From Epichloe hybrida (taxonomy: Eukaryota > Ascomycota > Sordariomycetes > Hypocreales > Clavicipitaceae): a stretch of 64,000 nt of DNA. Numbering within the stretch: the first letter of the stretch is position 1; each line of letters begins with the position of its first letter. The stretch spans positions 1,364,001 through 1,428,000 of the forward strand of contig JAFEKR010000004.1 in the NCBI GenBank assembly GCA_019022495.1, in the 5' to 3' direction. The translations under genes were made by a program, and so were the position numbers. This document shows, piece by piece, positions 35,235 to 48,049 of this stretch. The notes beneath the pieces were generated by a model that searched no databases, was not told where the DNA came from, and saw nothing but the letters and a program-made list of their open reading frames with translations.

Positions 35235-36625
35235 GTGAATATGCTAATAGTAATTAACTTAGGAGAAAGGGAGCTAGTATAGAGCTACTACTACCTAAAC
35301 ATAGGAATAGGATAGTTTAATGTTTAGAGTAGCGAGAATAACCCTATAATAGACTAGAACTAATTTAAATATCTAGATAATACAAAATACTATAATAAAA
35401 TTATAAGCCTTATCCCTAGTAATAAAGTTACTTAGGTATAGTATATTACTAAAGCTATTACTAGATAGGCAGCGGACCACACCTAAGCCAAAGCAAAGGT
35501 AATAAACTATAATAATAGCAACATCTACACCACTAAAGAAGCCCTTAAATAAGCCCTTAAAGAGGCTATTAAAGAAGGAGCTAAAGGAAGTAACACTCTA
35601 ACCTAGGTAAGTATCGCCGCCAGCCCAGCCCCTAAACAAATAAACAGCTTACCTCCCCCCCTCTAGATCCCTAGTAAATAGGACTAAGAGGTACTTATTA
35701 AAGGGAATACTATCTAGGAATTACTCTAGTCTAGGGGCGTAGAAGATATAGTAATAGTAGTAAACAAAGCTATAGGCTAGACTATAGCAGTGGTAGCTAG
35801 AAGACTCCCTAGTAGGGATATAATTATTACCTTTAAAGGAAACGCTACCTAACATAAAGAAGACTAAAAATAAATTACTAAAGCATTCAGGCTAGAGGTA
35901 ACCCTTCACTATCACGTACTTAGCGTTATTATTAAAGGATTCCTAACTAAACACGCCTCTCTTAAGAACCTAGTAATAGAAATCAGAAAGGCTAATAAGG
36001 TAAATATAGTAAAGGCAATAGCAAGATAACCCTAGGGTAAAGGCACCTAAAGAACTACTCTAATACTAGGCCTAGCTAAAGTAAAAGATACTAATAAAAT
36101 ATACTAAGATAGTATAGTCTTTAAAGTAAAGCTTTTCTAAACTAAACTATATAATAAGACCCTATAACCCTAATAGTGCTATAATTACTTCTAAACTAGC
36201 TATATAGCTAAGTTCTACAAGGTAGCACTAAGGTATAGTAGGTGCGAAGCTAGCTATTATAAGGACAGAGAGTTCTCTTACCTAGCAAAAGACAGACAAG
36301 TAAAAGAGAACTATATCCTATACTTTAGACTATACCTAGCCTAGTTAAGGGACTATCCTATCCTAAAAGAGAAGTAAAATACTACTAAAGTAAGATATCT
36401 TAAATAGCCCTCCCGCTTTACTACCTGCTCCCTAAGTAAAGGCTTAACTACACCCTATAAGAGACCTAGTATAGTAGCAGAACCTATTATTATAGTAAGT
36501 AGAAAGAGAGAATACCTTATAAATATAAAACAAAGCGCTAAACAACTAAGATTAGGAAGCATTAGATAGTACGCAAAGTAACTTAGAGCTAGAATAAAGC
36601 TAGCATAAGATAGTAGTAACTAACA
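35235..36625 (+). pseudogene. LINE ORF1 relic (nucleic-acid-binding protein)
   Basis: The plus frame includes VARRLPSRDIIITFKGNAT, then KAFRLEVTLHYHVLSVIIKG, typical of Tad-type ORF1 proteins. A zinc-knuckle region CYNYF...YKVALRYSRCEASYYK follows at about 36,180-36,270, with several Cys positions now Tyr (TGT/TGC to TAT/TAC, a RIP-type change). Such proteins coat the element RNA. Start and end are approximate because the ATG is not identifiable. Confidence 0.7.
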
Positions 36626-36639
36626 ACCCCCCTGATTAA

Positions 36640-39600
36640 CATAATAATATTATAAGTCCTTTTCTAAAATATAAATAAGAAGAACAAACTAGTATATATA
36701 GCGCTCTATTACTAGACTAATATAGATATAATTATAATCTAAGAATAGGAACATATAAGAAACCTATAGCCCCTAGCACTAGGCCTTGCCTAGTTCTAAC
36801 TTATATATTATAATAAATGTAATATAGTATATATAAATAAGAAATATAGAGTAAGGTTATGGTTAGCCTAGGGAGAGACTAACTAGTTACTAGTAAAGCT
36901 ATAAGGAGTTAATATTTACTCCCTTTACTTAGAGGGATATAGTAATAACTAGAATACCCTTATTTATATAATTAACCTAAAGGAGCCCTATAACTAAAGC
37001 GTATTTATAAGTAACTTTAACTAAAAGCACCCCCTCTAGGATAAGCTAGATAGGAAAACTAATAGAGCAGACAAACTACTAGAGTTTATAGACTAGTAAA
37101 GGCTTAGACTTATTATACCCTAGGGTAAGCCTATAAGATAATATAAAGATAATAAAGATAGCACTATTAATCTAGCATAGGCCACGCTAGATATTAGAGT
37201 CTACTATAAAGGCACTAAAGATATCCCTAGATCTAACTATATCCTATAACTAATTAGCATCTTTAATAAATAGTAGGAAGCTATCCCCTAGGTCCTTAGA
37301 TATATATAAGGAGCTATAAACTAACTATATATAAAAGCAAAGGCTATAATTAGACTCTAGCCTAAGAACACGCTAGACTTATGTAATAAAGAGGGAATAA
37401 ATAACTACATAATATAGCTTATTACAAGCCTATAATAGATTATAAATAAGGTAGTCCTAAAGAAGGCCTAGGGACTCCCTAGCCTAGAGGTATAGTAGTT
37501 AAGGAAAGCCTAAGAGTTAGTTAGTAAAGTAAGGTAAGCTAAGAGATAATAAAGACGCTAGAGAACTAATGTAAACTAGTAAGCTTATACTAAGGTAAAT
37601 AAGGACTAAGAACGCGTTATAAGCAAAGAGAAAAGAAATATATAGAGGGATATATTATAAAAGGCTAATATATAGGAAAAAGATAAAGGGGTCTAGAGGC
37701 TTAAGAGATAGGCCTAGCTTTAAAGCTAGGCCCCCCTAGAGCTCCCTAGACTTCTTAAGCTAGAAAGAAGCAAAAATAACCCTAACCTAGCTACTATATA
37801 TAATAATAAGGCTAGTGTACTAGCATAAAGATTCTTCCCTAAGCTAATAGTAAACCTCTTATACATACTAGACCTCTCCTTCCTAGAGCTAGAAAACGTA
37901 CTATTACTAGATAAAGAATAATTTAGGTAAGAGGAGATTAATAATATCCTAGTAAATATAGCTAGTTAGAAGGCACTAGGGGATAATAAACTCCTAGCAG
38001 GCCTTATTAAAGCCTATAATAACCTAGCTAAAGATACTATAGCTAGGCTTCTAAATATAGTCCTAGAAATAGAATACTTCCTAGCTTACTTCTAAACTAT
38101 AAGGGTAGTAGTAATTAGAAAACCTAGCAAAACCACTAAGGAAATAAGGAAAGCTAATATATAGAGACTAATCTTACTACTTAATATAGTAGGAAAAATT
38201 ATAGAAGTAGTAATAGTAAAGTAACTTATAGCCTTTACTAAGGTAAAGGGGCTACTCCCTAAACTCTAGATAAGTAATAGGATAAACAAATTAACAAAAA
38301 CCATAATAAAAGTCCTTATTAAATATATTAGGGAGGCCTAGGGTAGGGGTAGTATTACCTTACTAGCGTAAATAGACATATCTTTAGTGTTTAACAGAGT
38401 TAGCCACCTATACCTAATATACTTACTTATAAAGATAGAAGTCCTATAATAGCTAATAGTAGTAATATAAAGCTTCCTTATAAATAGAATAAGCTAGCTT
38501 AGCTTTAATAAAGAACTCTCTAGACTATTTATAATTAAGGCTAGCACCCTATAGGGTTCACCCCTCTCCCTAATTCTCTTCTTACTTTACTTAGTAAAGC
38601 TTTATATTTACCTCTAGGCTATTCTAGGCATAGTAGCTATAGGATTTATAGATAATATAAATATAGTAGCCTTTAGTAAGAATATAGTATAAACCTAGAG
38701 AAGACTAAAAGCTATATAAAAGATCTATAAGAAATAAGTAAAGTAAGTAAAAGTTAAGTTTAACCTAGCTAAAACTAAACTTATATACTTTAGTAAGTCT
38801 TATAGACCTCCCTAGGCTAGAGTCTAACTTAGAGTAAAGGAGATAGCACCTATAGAATTATATAAATTCCTAGGAGTATAGGTTAATAAAAAACTTAACT
38901 AAAGTACCTATAGAAATATCCTTAAGGGTAAGTTAGCCTAGTAGTAGCTTATACTCTCTAAGCTAGTAGTATTAGCCTAGGGATATAGCTTTAGAGATAC
39001 TAGACTTCTATATATATAGGTAGTCTAGCCTATTCTTACCTATAGAGTAAGCGCTTACTATACCCCTACTAAGAAGGGAGAAAAGCTAAGAGAAATAGTA
39101 AAAAGCTTTATAGTAAATTAATTAGCCTACCTCTGGATTATTATAGGGGCGTTTAAGGCCACACCTATTATATAACTAGAGGTTAAGACTTATATCCCCC
39201 CTCTTAACCTCTACCTAAATAAGATAAAGTAAAGGTTTAAAGATAGAATTATTAATAGCAGGATAGCAAGGATAATCTAAGCCATAGCTAACTTAGTTAT
39301 AATAGTACTACACTATAGAAGAAAACCCTTACCTATTAATAATAAGCTAGATATAGATATAAATAAGGAATAGAAGAAATATTAGGAGAACTAGTATAAT
39401 AAGGAAAGGCTAGCCTAGAGTAAACATATTAGAGAACTAACTAAAGACTAACCACCCTCCTATAACCTAAAGGAAATCCAGGAATTTCACACTAATATAA
39501 ATAAGCATATCTCTTTAATAATTATCTAACTATATATAGGAAAGATAGGCCTAAATAAGTTCCTATTCTAAAGAAAGGTTCCTAGGGTAGTTTCGCCCCT

Positions 39601-39960
39601 ATATAGCTACGGTTAAGCTATAAAAGACTAATACTATATACTAGTTAATTATAGTAAATACAACCATAGGTAACCTTAGTAGCAATAGCCTGCTAACACA
39701 TAGGAGGCAAGGCTAGCCCTAAATAAACCTTAAAAAGTAAAATATTTAGCTAAATAGTTCCTTAGTATAAGATAACTCTAATATTACTTATTAGTATAGG
39801 AGCTAGCTATAAGACAGCTTAGAATACCTCTAGACCTAGGCTAACTTTATTAACAGATAGAAAACCTCCTAATCACAAATCTAGTATAAGGAATAAAATA
39901 AATAGTATAAGCATAGAGGCAAGCTAGGGGAGGGACTAATTTTATAATTTATAATTATAA
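36640..39960 (+). pseudogene. LINE ORF2 relic (endonuclease-reverse transcriptase)
   Basis: The endonuclease region begins near 36,690 (IDIIIIQE, the first catalytic Glu motif). Reverse transcriptase lies at about 37,900-38,750: KANI..RLILLLNIVGKIIE, then LLPKL.ISNRINKLTKTI, a palm motif ITLLA.IDISLVFNRVSH, the segment GSPLSLILFLLY, and VAIGFIDNINIVAF at about 38,631-38,672. There the second Asp of the usual DD pair is Asn, consistent with a G-to-A change. A C-terminal zinc-like motif survives near 39,590-39,680 (PLYSYG..IKD.YYILVNYS). The enzyme is dead: the active-site Asp is lost and stops are frequent. Confidence 0.8.
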
Positions 39961-40611
39961 TAAAGAATATTTAGGTCTAGAACTATTATTAGATTAATTT
40001 TAACTATAAACTCTAGGTATTATAAGTCCTACTAGCCTACTACTACCCCTACTCTAAACTAAAGTTAAGTTACTACCTTATTTCTCCTCTAGGAGGGGGG
40101 TTGCACCTATAGCTACCTAGTTATAACTCTTTATAGGGATAATAGTAAGCAGGAGATAGTTTATCTTTACTACACATGTGTTAAGGCATATAAGCTAAAA
40201 GATAAGCTTAGTATACTATTTCTTAGAGAAACTAGCCTAGTCTAGGCCTACTACTAAGGCGCTTTATTTCTTCTTTACTTAATTACTAGTGTAAAGCTTC
40301 TTAACCTAGTCCTAGAAGCCTTCTAGAGTCTATTAAGGAGGATATTAGAGCTAGAACAGACCTACTACTAGGCTAGAGCAGACTTACCTTACCCTTATTA
40401 GCTATAGAAGCCTAGGTCTTAACTAACCACTAGTGCTTATTTTGGTTGCTAGATATATTTAGCTATATAGCAAATTAGACACAAAACCAAGCTAGAACAG
40501 AGGTAATTATTACCTAGTAGTATTAATAGTTTCGAACCTAATAGTTAAAACACATATTAGTAGCCGCCCCTATCTAGCAAGTTAGCCCTATTACTAAGCC
40601 GGAGTAGGGCT

Positions 40612-41407
40612 TATTGAAATGTAGGGAGCTAGTTACCAGCTGCCAGCTGGCAACAGCTGTACAAGTGCAAGCTCTACGGTCGGGGACCGATAGGGCCGCA
40701 ACGTTAAATCAATCAACGTAACGCAACGGAAGGTTATGGCAGTTATTAACTAATAGAATTCGATTTAGATCACTTTTATGATATCTTATAGAGCAATAGA
40801 ATTAATTTTAGATACGTTGTACGGGCAATGCGGCTGTTGTTAGTTGAGAGGACTAGCTATCTAGCTAGTTAAAAAGATCTTCTTCCTCTCATAGACCTAC
40901 TAACTATATCGGTGGATCCGGGCCGCCAACGGGGTCTTACGGGCCACTTTTGATTTTTCGCAAAATTCATTTATATGCAAAAACCAAAAAATCAACTCAC
41001 CACCATACTAGCTAGCAACCCATATGTACTAACTTTTAGTCCAAAAAATAACCTTGCATAAAAAGAAAGTCCTATCTTCAAGCTTCAATTTGCTATATGT
41101 GAAACTTTTGTACGACCTCTAGATAAAGAGAAAATCGTTGTTAAAGATAGCTATAGGGTAAGTTATGTGTAGGGTAACCTGCTTACGTCACCCTAGCTTA
41201 CCTAATTACTAGTGGCGTGGTTGTGGCCACACTTGCAGCCACAACGCAATTGACTAATTAGTCATCCACACGGTCGGTCGCAGTCATTGACAGCTGCCCT
41301 CGCGACCGTTGACAGCTGCAGTGCAGCTGTCAGACTTACAAAGCAAGCTAGTAATAAGAAGGTTCTTTAACTAGAAAAAGGGCTAAAAATAAGTCTTATT
41401 TTTAACA
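40612..41407 (-). repeat. 3' LTR of Copia B
   Basis: 796 bases. It pairs with 60,528-61,358 over its whole length. It contains short inverted and direct GACAGCTG motifs (about 41,285-41,335). Confidence 0.93.
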
Positions 41408-41614
41408 CCCCCTTTACAAAAGAATTACATTTAAAGCAATTAGAAGTGTACAAAGAGACTATAGGGTAAAAACAACAACTTTTGATAATAACAGATAAAA
41501 GGGAAAAAACAGGAAAAATAAAAGACCCCCTTTTTGAATTCCTAGCTATTGTTAAATATAGCTCCCTTTTTGACGTTGTTTTTAGTTCCCTGTTAAAGGG
41601 AATTAGTTGTTAGT

Positions 41615-42130
41615 TTAATAATTATTAAGCCCTAAAAGCTTAATAAAAGCCTGATGAAGAGGTCTAGAAAGAGGCTTCGTAAGACCATCTGCAGGCATTG
41701 ACTTCGTATCTAGATATTTAATCTTAGCTAAACCCTCTAAAACCTGTTGCCTAATATAGTTAAACTTTAGTAATGTATGCTTTGTATGACTATGTAAAGC
41801 AGGGTTATAAGCAGTAGTTATAGCGCCTTGATTATCGCAATATATCTGGATAGGGGGAGAAATAGGGGTTTTTAGCTCCTTAAATAAGCCCTAAAGCCAC
41901 TGAAGCTCCTGGAAGGTCTCGCAGATAGCATTAGCTTCAGCTTCTAGTGTTAATAGAGCTATTGTACTAGCTTTCTTTGATTTCCAGCTAATAGGTCCGC
42001 TAGCTAGCTTGAATAGATAAGCATAGGTTGATTTTGAGGTCTTTTTATCCCCTGCAAAATCACTATCGCAATAACCTATTAGGCTTTTGCTAACTAAACC
42101 TTTAGGGTCTCCCCTATAGATAATAGCAAG
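41615..42130 (-). pseudogene. Copia B polyprotein, C-terminal part (RNase H)
   Basis: This part continues the reading frame that is cut at 55,856. It reads YRGDPKGLVSKSLIGYCDSD, LASGPISWKSKKASTIALLT and LEAEANAICETFQELQWL, with a TAG in place of a Trp or Gln codon. Then come YCDNQGAITTAYNPALHSHT and a Leu-rich end stopping at 41,615. The residues CDSDFAGD, the LEAE glutamate and DNQGA are the RNase H catalytic positions of Copia elements and are intact. Confidence 0.85.
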
Positions 42131-42337
42131 TGTTACGTGCTGGCTTTGCACGTTGTTGGGTCGAATCTGTTAGAGAGGCTAACGGATTCGTAGGTTCGTG
42201 AGTCATGCTAAGTTCACTTATAAAAGCTACTCTTAGGGGCAGGTTTAGATGTTAGAAGTAAGTTGATTCCTTTACCTATAATGCCAAACTCGTTCTTATC
42301 CTTCTTATTAGTAGCTAAGTAGTTTTGCTATGTAATA
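42131..42337 (-). repeat. 3' LTR of Gypsy C
   Basis: 207 bases, the same length as the other LTR. The inner end is TATTACATAG on the minus strand, a RIP-altered form of TGTTACGTGG. Confidence 0.92.
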
Positions 42338-42559
42338 AGTGCTAGGCGCGCTTTAAAAGACAACTGTCCTAGTTATAACTAGCTAAATCCTAGTCTAATT
42401 TGGTATTTGTAATAAAGCAAAATAATTTCCTCCTAGTAATAGAAGTGAAAATAAAGGAAAGCAAATTTATTATGTTTATTGCTAAATGCGTGACTACTAT
42501 ACTCCTTAGATAATATTAATTAGAATTATTATGTTAAATAATAAATTCTTAATTCCGTG

Positions 42560-45500
42560 ACTACTTATTCCTTTTTACTCTATATTCTTGTCCCTTTTTT
42601 CTAAATTATTCTTTTTCTTCCTTTACTTACCAAATTCCTTTGCTCTAATATTCTTTTTGCCTTCTATAATTACGCTTAAGTTTTCCTTATTATTAAATAA
42701 AAACGCCCCTTTCTTTACATTTATTAAGTTAGTCTAGTAACCCTGTAAATTTGTTTTCCTTAGTTACGTTTTTATTTGCTAGCTTATTTACTTATATACG
42801 TGGTGTTGCTAGACGCGAAACTGCTTAAGTTGCTTTTGGCTTTGGTTTTAATTTTTTAGTTAGTCTTTATCTCTTTATTAGTGTTTCTAGCACTAGAGTG
42901 TTTATATATGCTTGCTTATTTATTAATTTAACTTTATTAGCTAATTCTAGTGTTTATGACTTTCTGTGTGGTATTTCTAGTGCTAGAGTGTCCTTTTATA
43001 CTTACGCCCTAGCTAATTTAGTGCGCTTATTTGCTGTTTCTAGCGCGGCTATTACGGACTATGGCTCTGTGATACTTTTCTTTAGTGTTTGTGGTCTAGA
43101 TTCCGCTAGACTTAAGACTATTAAAATTGGTTCTATAGTAACTGATTTTACTGTTTTTATATTTTCTTTAAGCTTCTTTTACTTTAGTAAGAGCTTATTA
43201 ATAGATGTTACTTAAAGATTAATCCTATCCTGTAGTTCTATTACTATAGCTACTAACTTTGCTATCTTTTTCTTATACTCTTTTTTATTAATTATATTAT
43301 GCTTTAGATTAATAACCTAATTATGAAATTCCTTTGACATTCTACCTAATTCTAAGCTTAGGATTCTTCCTTTTTAGTCCTTTAGTATCTCTAATACCTA
43401 GATAAACTTTTTGGTTATTAATATTATATTCTCCTTTGCTACTTCCTCTAGTTTTATTACTTTAGTCTTATATTTATTAATATCTTTATTTACGTCTTTT
43501 ATAAGGTTTTCTACCGCTTTAAATTTAGTGTCTATCTTGTTAATCTTATTAATTAAATTATTAATTTTGCTTATCTTATACTCCTTATTTCTTTCTTTAT
43601 TCTATTAGAATTTGGCTAATTTAATTATTACTAATATCCTCCTTATCTTAATACAAAGCAAATCTATCCTTCTAATACTAGCGAGTCCTCCTGTGATTAT
43701 ACTATTTACCCCTTTATATTTATTTACAAATCTTAAAGCTAGTAGGTCTGCTTATAGCAGAAGCAATGCTATACTGTTGTAGGTAATATATTAGTAGCCA
43801 CGTTTAACTATGACACTGTTATAATAAGCTGCTGCCGCTGTTTTTACCTAATTCTTTGCTTGTCTAGTTGCTTTACACTTTATTAGATTTGCTATTAATT
43901 AATACGCTAGTTTCCTTGCTTGTTACGCTGCCTGCTATTGTGCGCTTAAAGCGGCCTATTATTTGTTAAAAATGGTGAAGATCTGGATTACTATGTTCTG
44001 CTATAACGTGAAGTAGGCGTCCCTTGAATTTACCTCTAATTTATTAGCTACTATAGTAGCACTGTTTAAGGTGAATTTGTGAGCATAAGCCTATATTATA
44101 TAGCGGACATCCTATACGCTTACCTTCTAGCCTACTATAGTGTGCCTAAAGCTACTAAAGTTAATTAATTTAATATCTTTTCCTTTATATTTAGCGTTAA
44201 ATTTCTCTATTGCTCTTTTACATGCTACTAATCTAATCTTTAGTATTAGTAGGTGATTCTCTGATCTAGATCCTAGTTTTCTAAATCTAGTAAATAGTAA
44301 TTAAAAATTGAGTTTTCTGATTTACTTATGCACCTGTGATAGTATAATAAGGTATTTAGCGGGTATGTTATTAAGTTTGTTTTTAAATTTAGTCTTAAGT
44401 TCTTTTTCCTTACCCTTAGACCCTATAAAGTTAGATTCTCTGTTACTACTAGCTTTAGTTTTAGGTTTAGATCCTTTATTATTATTACTATTAACTTTAT
44501 ATTTAGCGTTCTTATTGCTTAATTAAGTAAGGTTAATTTTCTCTGCGTTATTACCACTCTTATTACTATCCTAGTAGTTAACTTCCTCTTTACTACTATT
44601 ATTTTCCTTAGTTGCATGGATAAGTTTATTACTCTTTTAAGCTGCTTTACTTAGAGCCTACTATGCTTATTTCTAAATTTATTTCTAATTATCTTCTAGT
44701 AGTTACTACAATACCTAATTACTTTCTTATCTTTCTACCTCTAAATCTAGCGCTATAGCTAGGTAATCTTTGCTACTATTGTTTTTTCTATTTATGTCTT
44801 GTAATAAGGGCTTTATTCTAGCTACCTTTTTGATAGTAGTAGTGATAGCTTTAACGTCTTCTATGCTACCTATAGCTACCTATGATAGCTTATTTAATTT
44901 ATCTTATACTATTATTAAGCCTGCTAGATACTATTATTAGTATAAAATTATGATTTGCTTTAGCGGATTTATAAACTCTTAAAATTAGTGAAATTCTAGT
45001 ACTAACTTTAACGCATAGCGTAACCGCTTTAGTCCTTTAAAAATAACTACTATGCCTAATTTGCGTAGAAGGTTGTCTGCCTGTTGTTTATATACTGCCT
45101 TTTCTTTATAGGAAATAACTAAGTATTATACTAAATCTATATGTACTAATTCTCTAACTATTTAATTTTAGTGTATTAAAGCTAGGCACTAAATATATAG
45201 GTACACTGTATGTATTTGCTTGTAAATTATTTGGTTATGTATGTTTAACTTATTATTAAATAGAATAAAGTCTAGTCTTTTACCTAGGTAATAGTGTAGG
45301 TTATAATTAATTATATAAGCTTTGTATTTAAGCTTAGAGGGAGCGTTTCTATATGTTATATAAAACCTCTTATAACTATTATACTTCTTTATCTCCTCTA
45401 GATAACGCTCTTCCACTTCTAATAGCTTATGAAACTTTATTCTTCTTATATTACTAAATTTACGTACCTTAGCTATGTAGTAAAAGAAAGCTTTATGAGA
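42560..45500 (-). pseudogene. ORF-X, unassigned coding region downstream of the Gypsy C chromodomain
   Basis: One minus-strand frame can be followed without a frame change for about 950 codons. Its only interruptions are roughly 55 TAA/TAG codons, all explicable as CAA, CAG or TGG before RIP; I saw no TGA. The start is lost (ATG becomes ATA under RIP). The N-terminal part reads FHKLLEVEERYLEEIKKYNS and ITYRNAPSKLKYKAYIINYN. A middle Lys/Asn/Ser-rich linker near 44,430-44,600 is followed by a segment with YKGKDIKLINFSSFRHTIVG and NSRDAYFTL. The C-terminal third is rich in Lys, Ile and Leu with coiled-coil spacing (DTKFKAVENLIKDVNKDINK, KKIAKLVAIVIELQDRI), then a basic tail. It is not protease, polymerase, integrase or chromodomain, and I recognise no family. 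It could be an extra structural or envelope-like protein of the element, a captured host gene, or the gag of another element. The opposite strand has only chance frames. Confidence 0.6.
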
Positions 45501-45519
45501 TTATATATGCTTATGCTAA

Positions 45520-45815
45520 ATCCTACTACGCTAAGTTTATATAAGTATTAGGGTTGTTATAAAATATAGAAAATGTAATGATTTAAAGAATATAACTATG
45601 TAGGTACTAAATCTAACTGCGCTAAGTTTGCGTAGGTATTAGGGGTTATTATAAGGTGTAAAGAATGTAAGAGTTAAGAAAATGTGACTACGTAGTTATT
45701 AAATAGCTTTATAAGGTAATAGGAAATATTAATATTAAATGAAATTATGTGCGCGCGTACTGGATCTAGCTGCGCTAGGAATGTGAAGGTATTATGAGAT
45801 GTTATAAGATGTAGG
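45520..45815. repeat. Degenerate ~90-bp tandem repeat in the Gypsy C spacer
   Basis: Three blocks begin with CTACTACGCTAAG, CTAACTGCGCTAAG and CTAGCTGCGCTAGG (about 45,524, 45,611 and 45,766) and continue with matching AGGTATTAGG...TTATAAGATGTA segments. They diverge by transitions and small gaps. The block lies between the stop of the chromodomain ORF and ORF-X and could act as an internal leader. Confidence 0.65.
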
Positions 45816-45929
45816 TTAAGTAGGTTACCCTTAGCTAACGTGATAAATAATATATATAGGAGGATGTAATAATTCTGTGCTAATGCCTTGAATTCGCCCC
45901 TTATTATTATACCTTTTCTCTAATATTAT

Positions 45930-47290
45930 TATTTTATAGGAGGTTTAAGGCCTTTCTTTATATACTCCCTTGCCTAATTAATTAGGTTTTTCTTAAGATA
46001 ATCCTCTACTATCTCTACTATATTAATCCTTATTTTATCTTCTATAATCTATTAGTTATCCTTAGTAGCGTAGCCCTTCTATCTAATAAGGAATTTAATT
46101 CTTAATGTTTTAGTTTGCTTAAAAATCTTAATCCGATAGCTATAAATTCTCTTAATTTCCTAATAGTCTGCTTCCTGCGAATTATTAAATGTAATTAGTG
46201 GAGGAGCTACCTCTTCTCTCTTAAATAGGTCTTTTCCTTAGGCTAGCTTCTAAATTTACATAGCTAATACTACTGGATATATATATGAATTTAGAGGGAA
46301 ATCTAATTAATATACTAAGGGATTTACTTTTTCTAATACCTTATATAGCCCTACCCTTTATAGGGACTATTTCTTCTTTAGTTTGCTAGGTAATTCATAT
46401 CCCTTGTGTAGTTGTAGATATACTATGTCTCCTTCGTTAATATTGACTAGTTTATGGCGATTATTATATTGAATTTTAGTAAGCGCGGCTGCTATTGTAA
46501 TTACTAATTAGGCCTTGTGCTAGTATAATTTTTGTAGTACTATAATATTGTTTGCGTTAGATCTAGTGTTAGTTACGTTATTTAGAGAGAGTAAATTAAT
46601 AATACTTAGCGGATAGAAACTATATAGTAGCTTATTAGGAGCCTGCCCTATGCCCGTAGCTATAGTGTTATTTAGCTAATACTATAGTGCTAGTAGTAAT
46701 GATATCTATGTTGTATCTGGGTCTATTACTATATGATATTGTATTGTAATTATTACTATCTAATTTTTCCTTTCCGTGGTTTTATCTATCTAAGGGTAAT
46801 ATGCTATGCCTATGAGGAGTTTGACTCCTATATGCCTAAATATCTCTCTCTATATATTAGATATGAACTTTAGGTCTTTGTTACTAATAATTTATCTTAG
46901 CAATCCCTAGTCTATAATATACAAGGCGTGGATAAGTAGTTCTACCTAAATTTCCACTGGATATGTGGTGTGCCCTAGTATTAGAAGAGTTCTCTTACTA
47001 AATAGATAATTTACTAGGTATAGTGAATTATATGTGGTATACCCCTCTATTTGCTATATAGTGTTTATGGCTAATACTTCTAGTATATCTGTTATAAAAT
47101 TAAGTAAAATTATATAAAAAGGTGTTAGCTTTAACTATAATGGTTATAACTCCCTAGGCGGTTTTGACTAATTAATAGCGTTTTCCTAATATACTGCATA
47201 ATAGGTAATATACTTATGAATTTACTAGCTTATATGTAGAAAACAAACTAATTATAACTTTACTACTATTCTAGTAATTCTGAAATGGTG
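45930..47290 (-). pseudogene. Gypsy C integrase and chromodomain
   Basis: Continues the pol frame after the D insertion. The start has the HH pair and remnants of the zinc domain. The core includes LLNFITDILEVLAINTI and SLYLVNYLFSKRTLLI (first Asp region), IISNKDLKFISNI (SDRDPKF in intact elements, second Asp now Asn), and FRHIGVKLLIGIAYYPQID with TERKNQ (third catalytic residue region). A GPY/F-like stretch and then a chromodomain follow at about 46,120-45,960 (TLRIKFLIR.KGYATKDN, then EIVEDYLKKN). The stop region is near 45,930. Chromodomains steer integration towards methylated-histone heterochromatin in this family. Confidence 0.82.
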
Positions 47291-47296
47291 TTAGTT

Positions 47297-47858
47297 TGTC
47301 GGGGCAAAACAACCACCCCAAAACAACGGAAAAGAGGGATCTGACGATAACGATGATGCCGATGAAGATGACGAAAATGATGAAATTGACGGTATTGACG
47401 AATTCAACGATATCAGAAATTGAACCTAGATATCGGGATCTAGGTCTGCGATATTTGCGATCCATCGCGAGGATCGAAGCTAGGAAAAGCTACCTAGCTA
47501 GGCAGCTAGATAATCTCAAATCTCAAATAAGCTCATATTTATCTCAGGAAAACACAGGTAAAATCTCGATTTGAACAATCCAAGCCAAAGGCAACGAAGG
47601 GAGAGTTGATTTTCTATGAAAAGGGAGGGAATCTAGGGCTTTTATCTAGCTAGGGGGTCAGGGGCTAGGCCGGATCCAATGTGGTTGAATTGATCCGACA
47701 ATCCGATTGATCCGAGGTCTTGAGAGAGAGGTCTCGAGGGATCCGATAGATCCGAGGTCGAAGGGGCTAAAGGTCTTGAGGGATCCGATAGATCCGAGGT
47801 CTAAGGGGCTAGAGGTCTTGTGAGAGAGGTCTCTAGGGGTCATATTCCTAGCCACACA
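47297..47858 (-). repeat. 3' LTR of D, with an extra 42-bp unit
   Basis: 562 bases. It is almost identical to the other LTR except for a tandemly duplicated segment near 47,757-47,800 (GATCCGATAGATCCGAGGTC repeated), which the 520-base copy lacks. An open frame on each strand of the LTR is shared by both copies only because the LTRs are identical. Confidence 0.92.
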
Positions 47859-48049
47859 ACACCTCCCTAACTGTTTTCCCTTCCTAGTCCCTAGGAAAGG
47901 GAAAACAGTAACCAAAAAAACTAATAAAAAGGGAAATAAGTAATAAAATCATAAGATAAAAAAAAAAATTCGTGATTTTTAGCCCCCTCCTTTCCTATCT
48001 ATCAATTAATCAAAGGGGTCATCAATTGATCCGTAATAGAAGACCCTTC

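Larger units (their letters stand above)
35078..40611 (+). mobile_element. Non-LTR retrotransposon, Tad1-like LINE
   Basis: Plus-strand LINE relic with two coding regions and a 3' tail of about 600 bases that has no coding features. The 5' end is less AT-rich (CTTCGCACAAACTTCCGCACC, about 35,098-35,118). Domain order is ORF1 with zinc knuckles, then endonuclease, reverse transcriptase and a C-terminal cysteine motif, as in the Tad1/I group of fungi. Both ends abut other elements and no target duplication was found. All frames have RIP-type stops. Confidence 0.82.

Noticed and set aside
42898..44526. Plus-strand frames with hydrophobic stretches
   Set aside because: They are antisense to ORF-X, whose frame is much longer and has coding character; Lys/Asn-rich codons read backwards give Leu/Phe/Ile.
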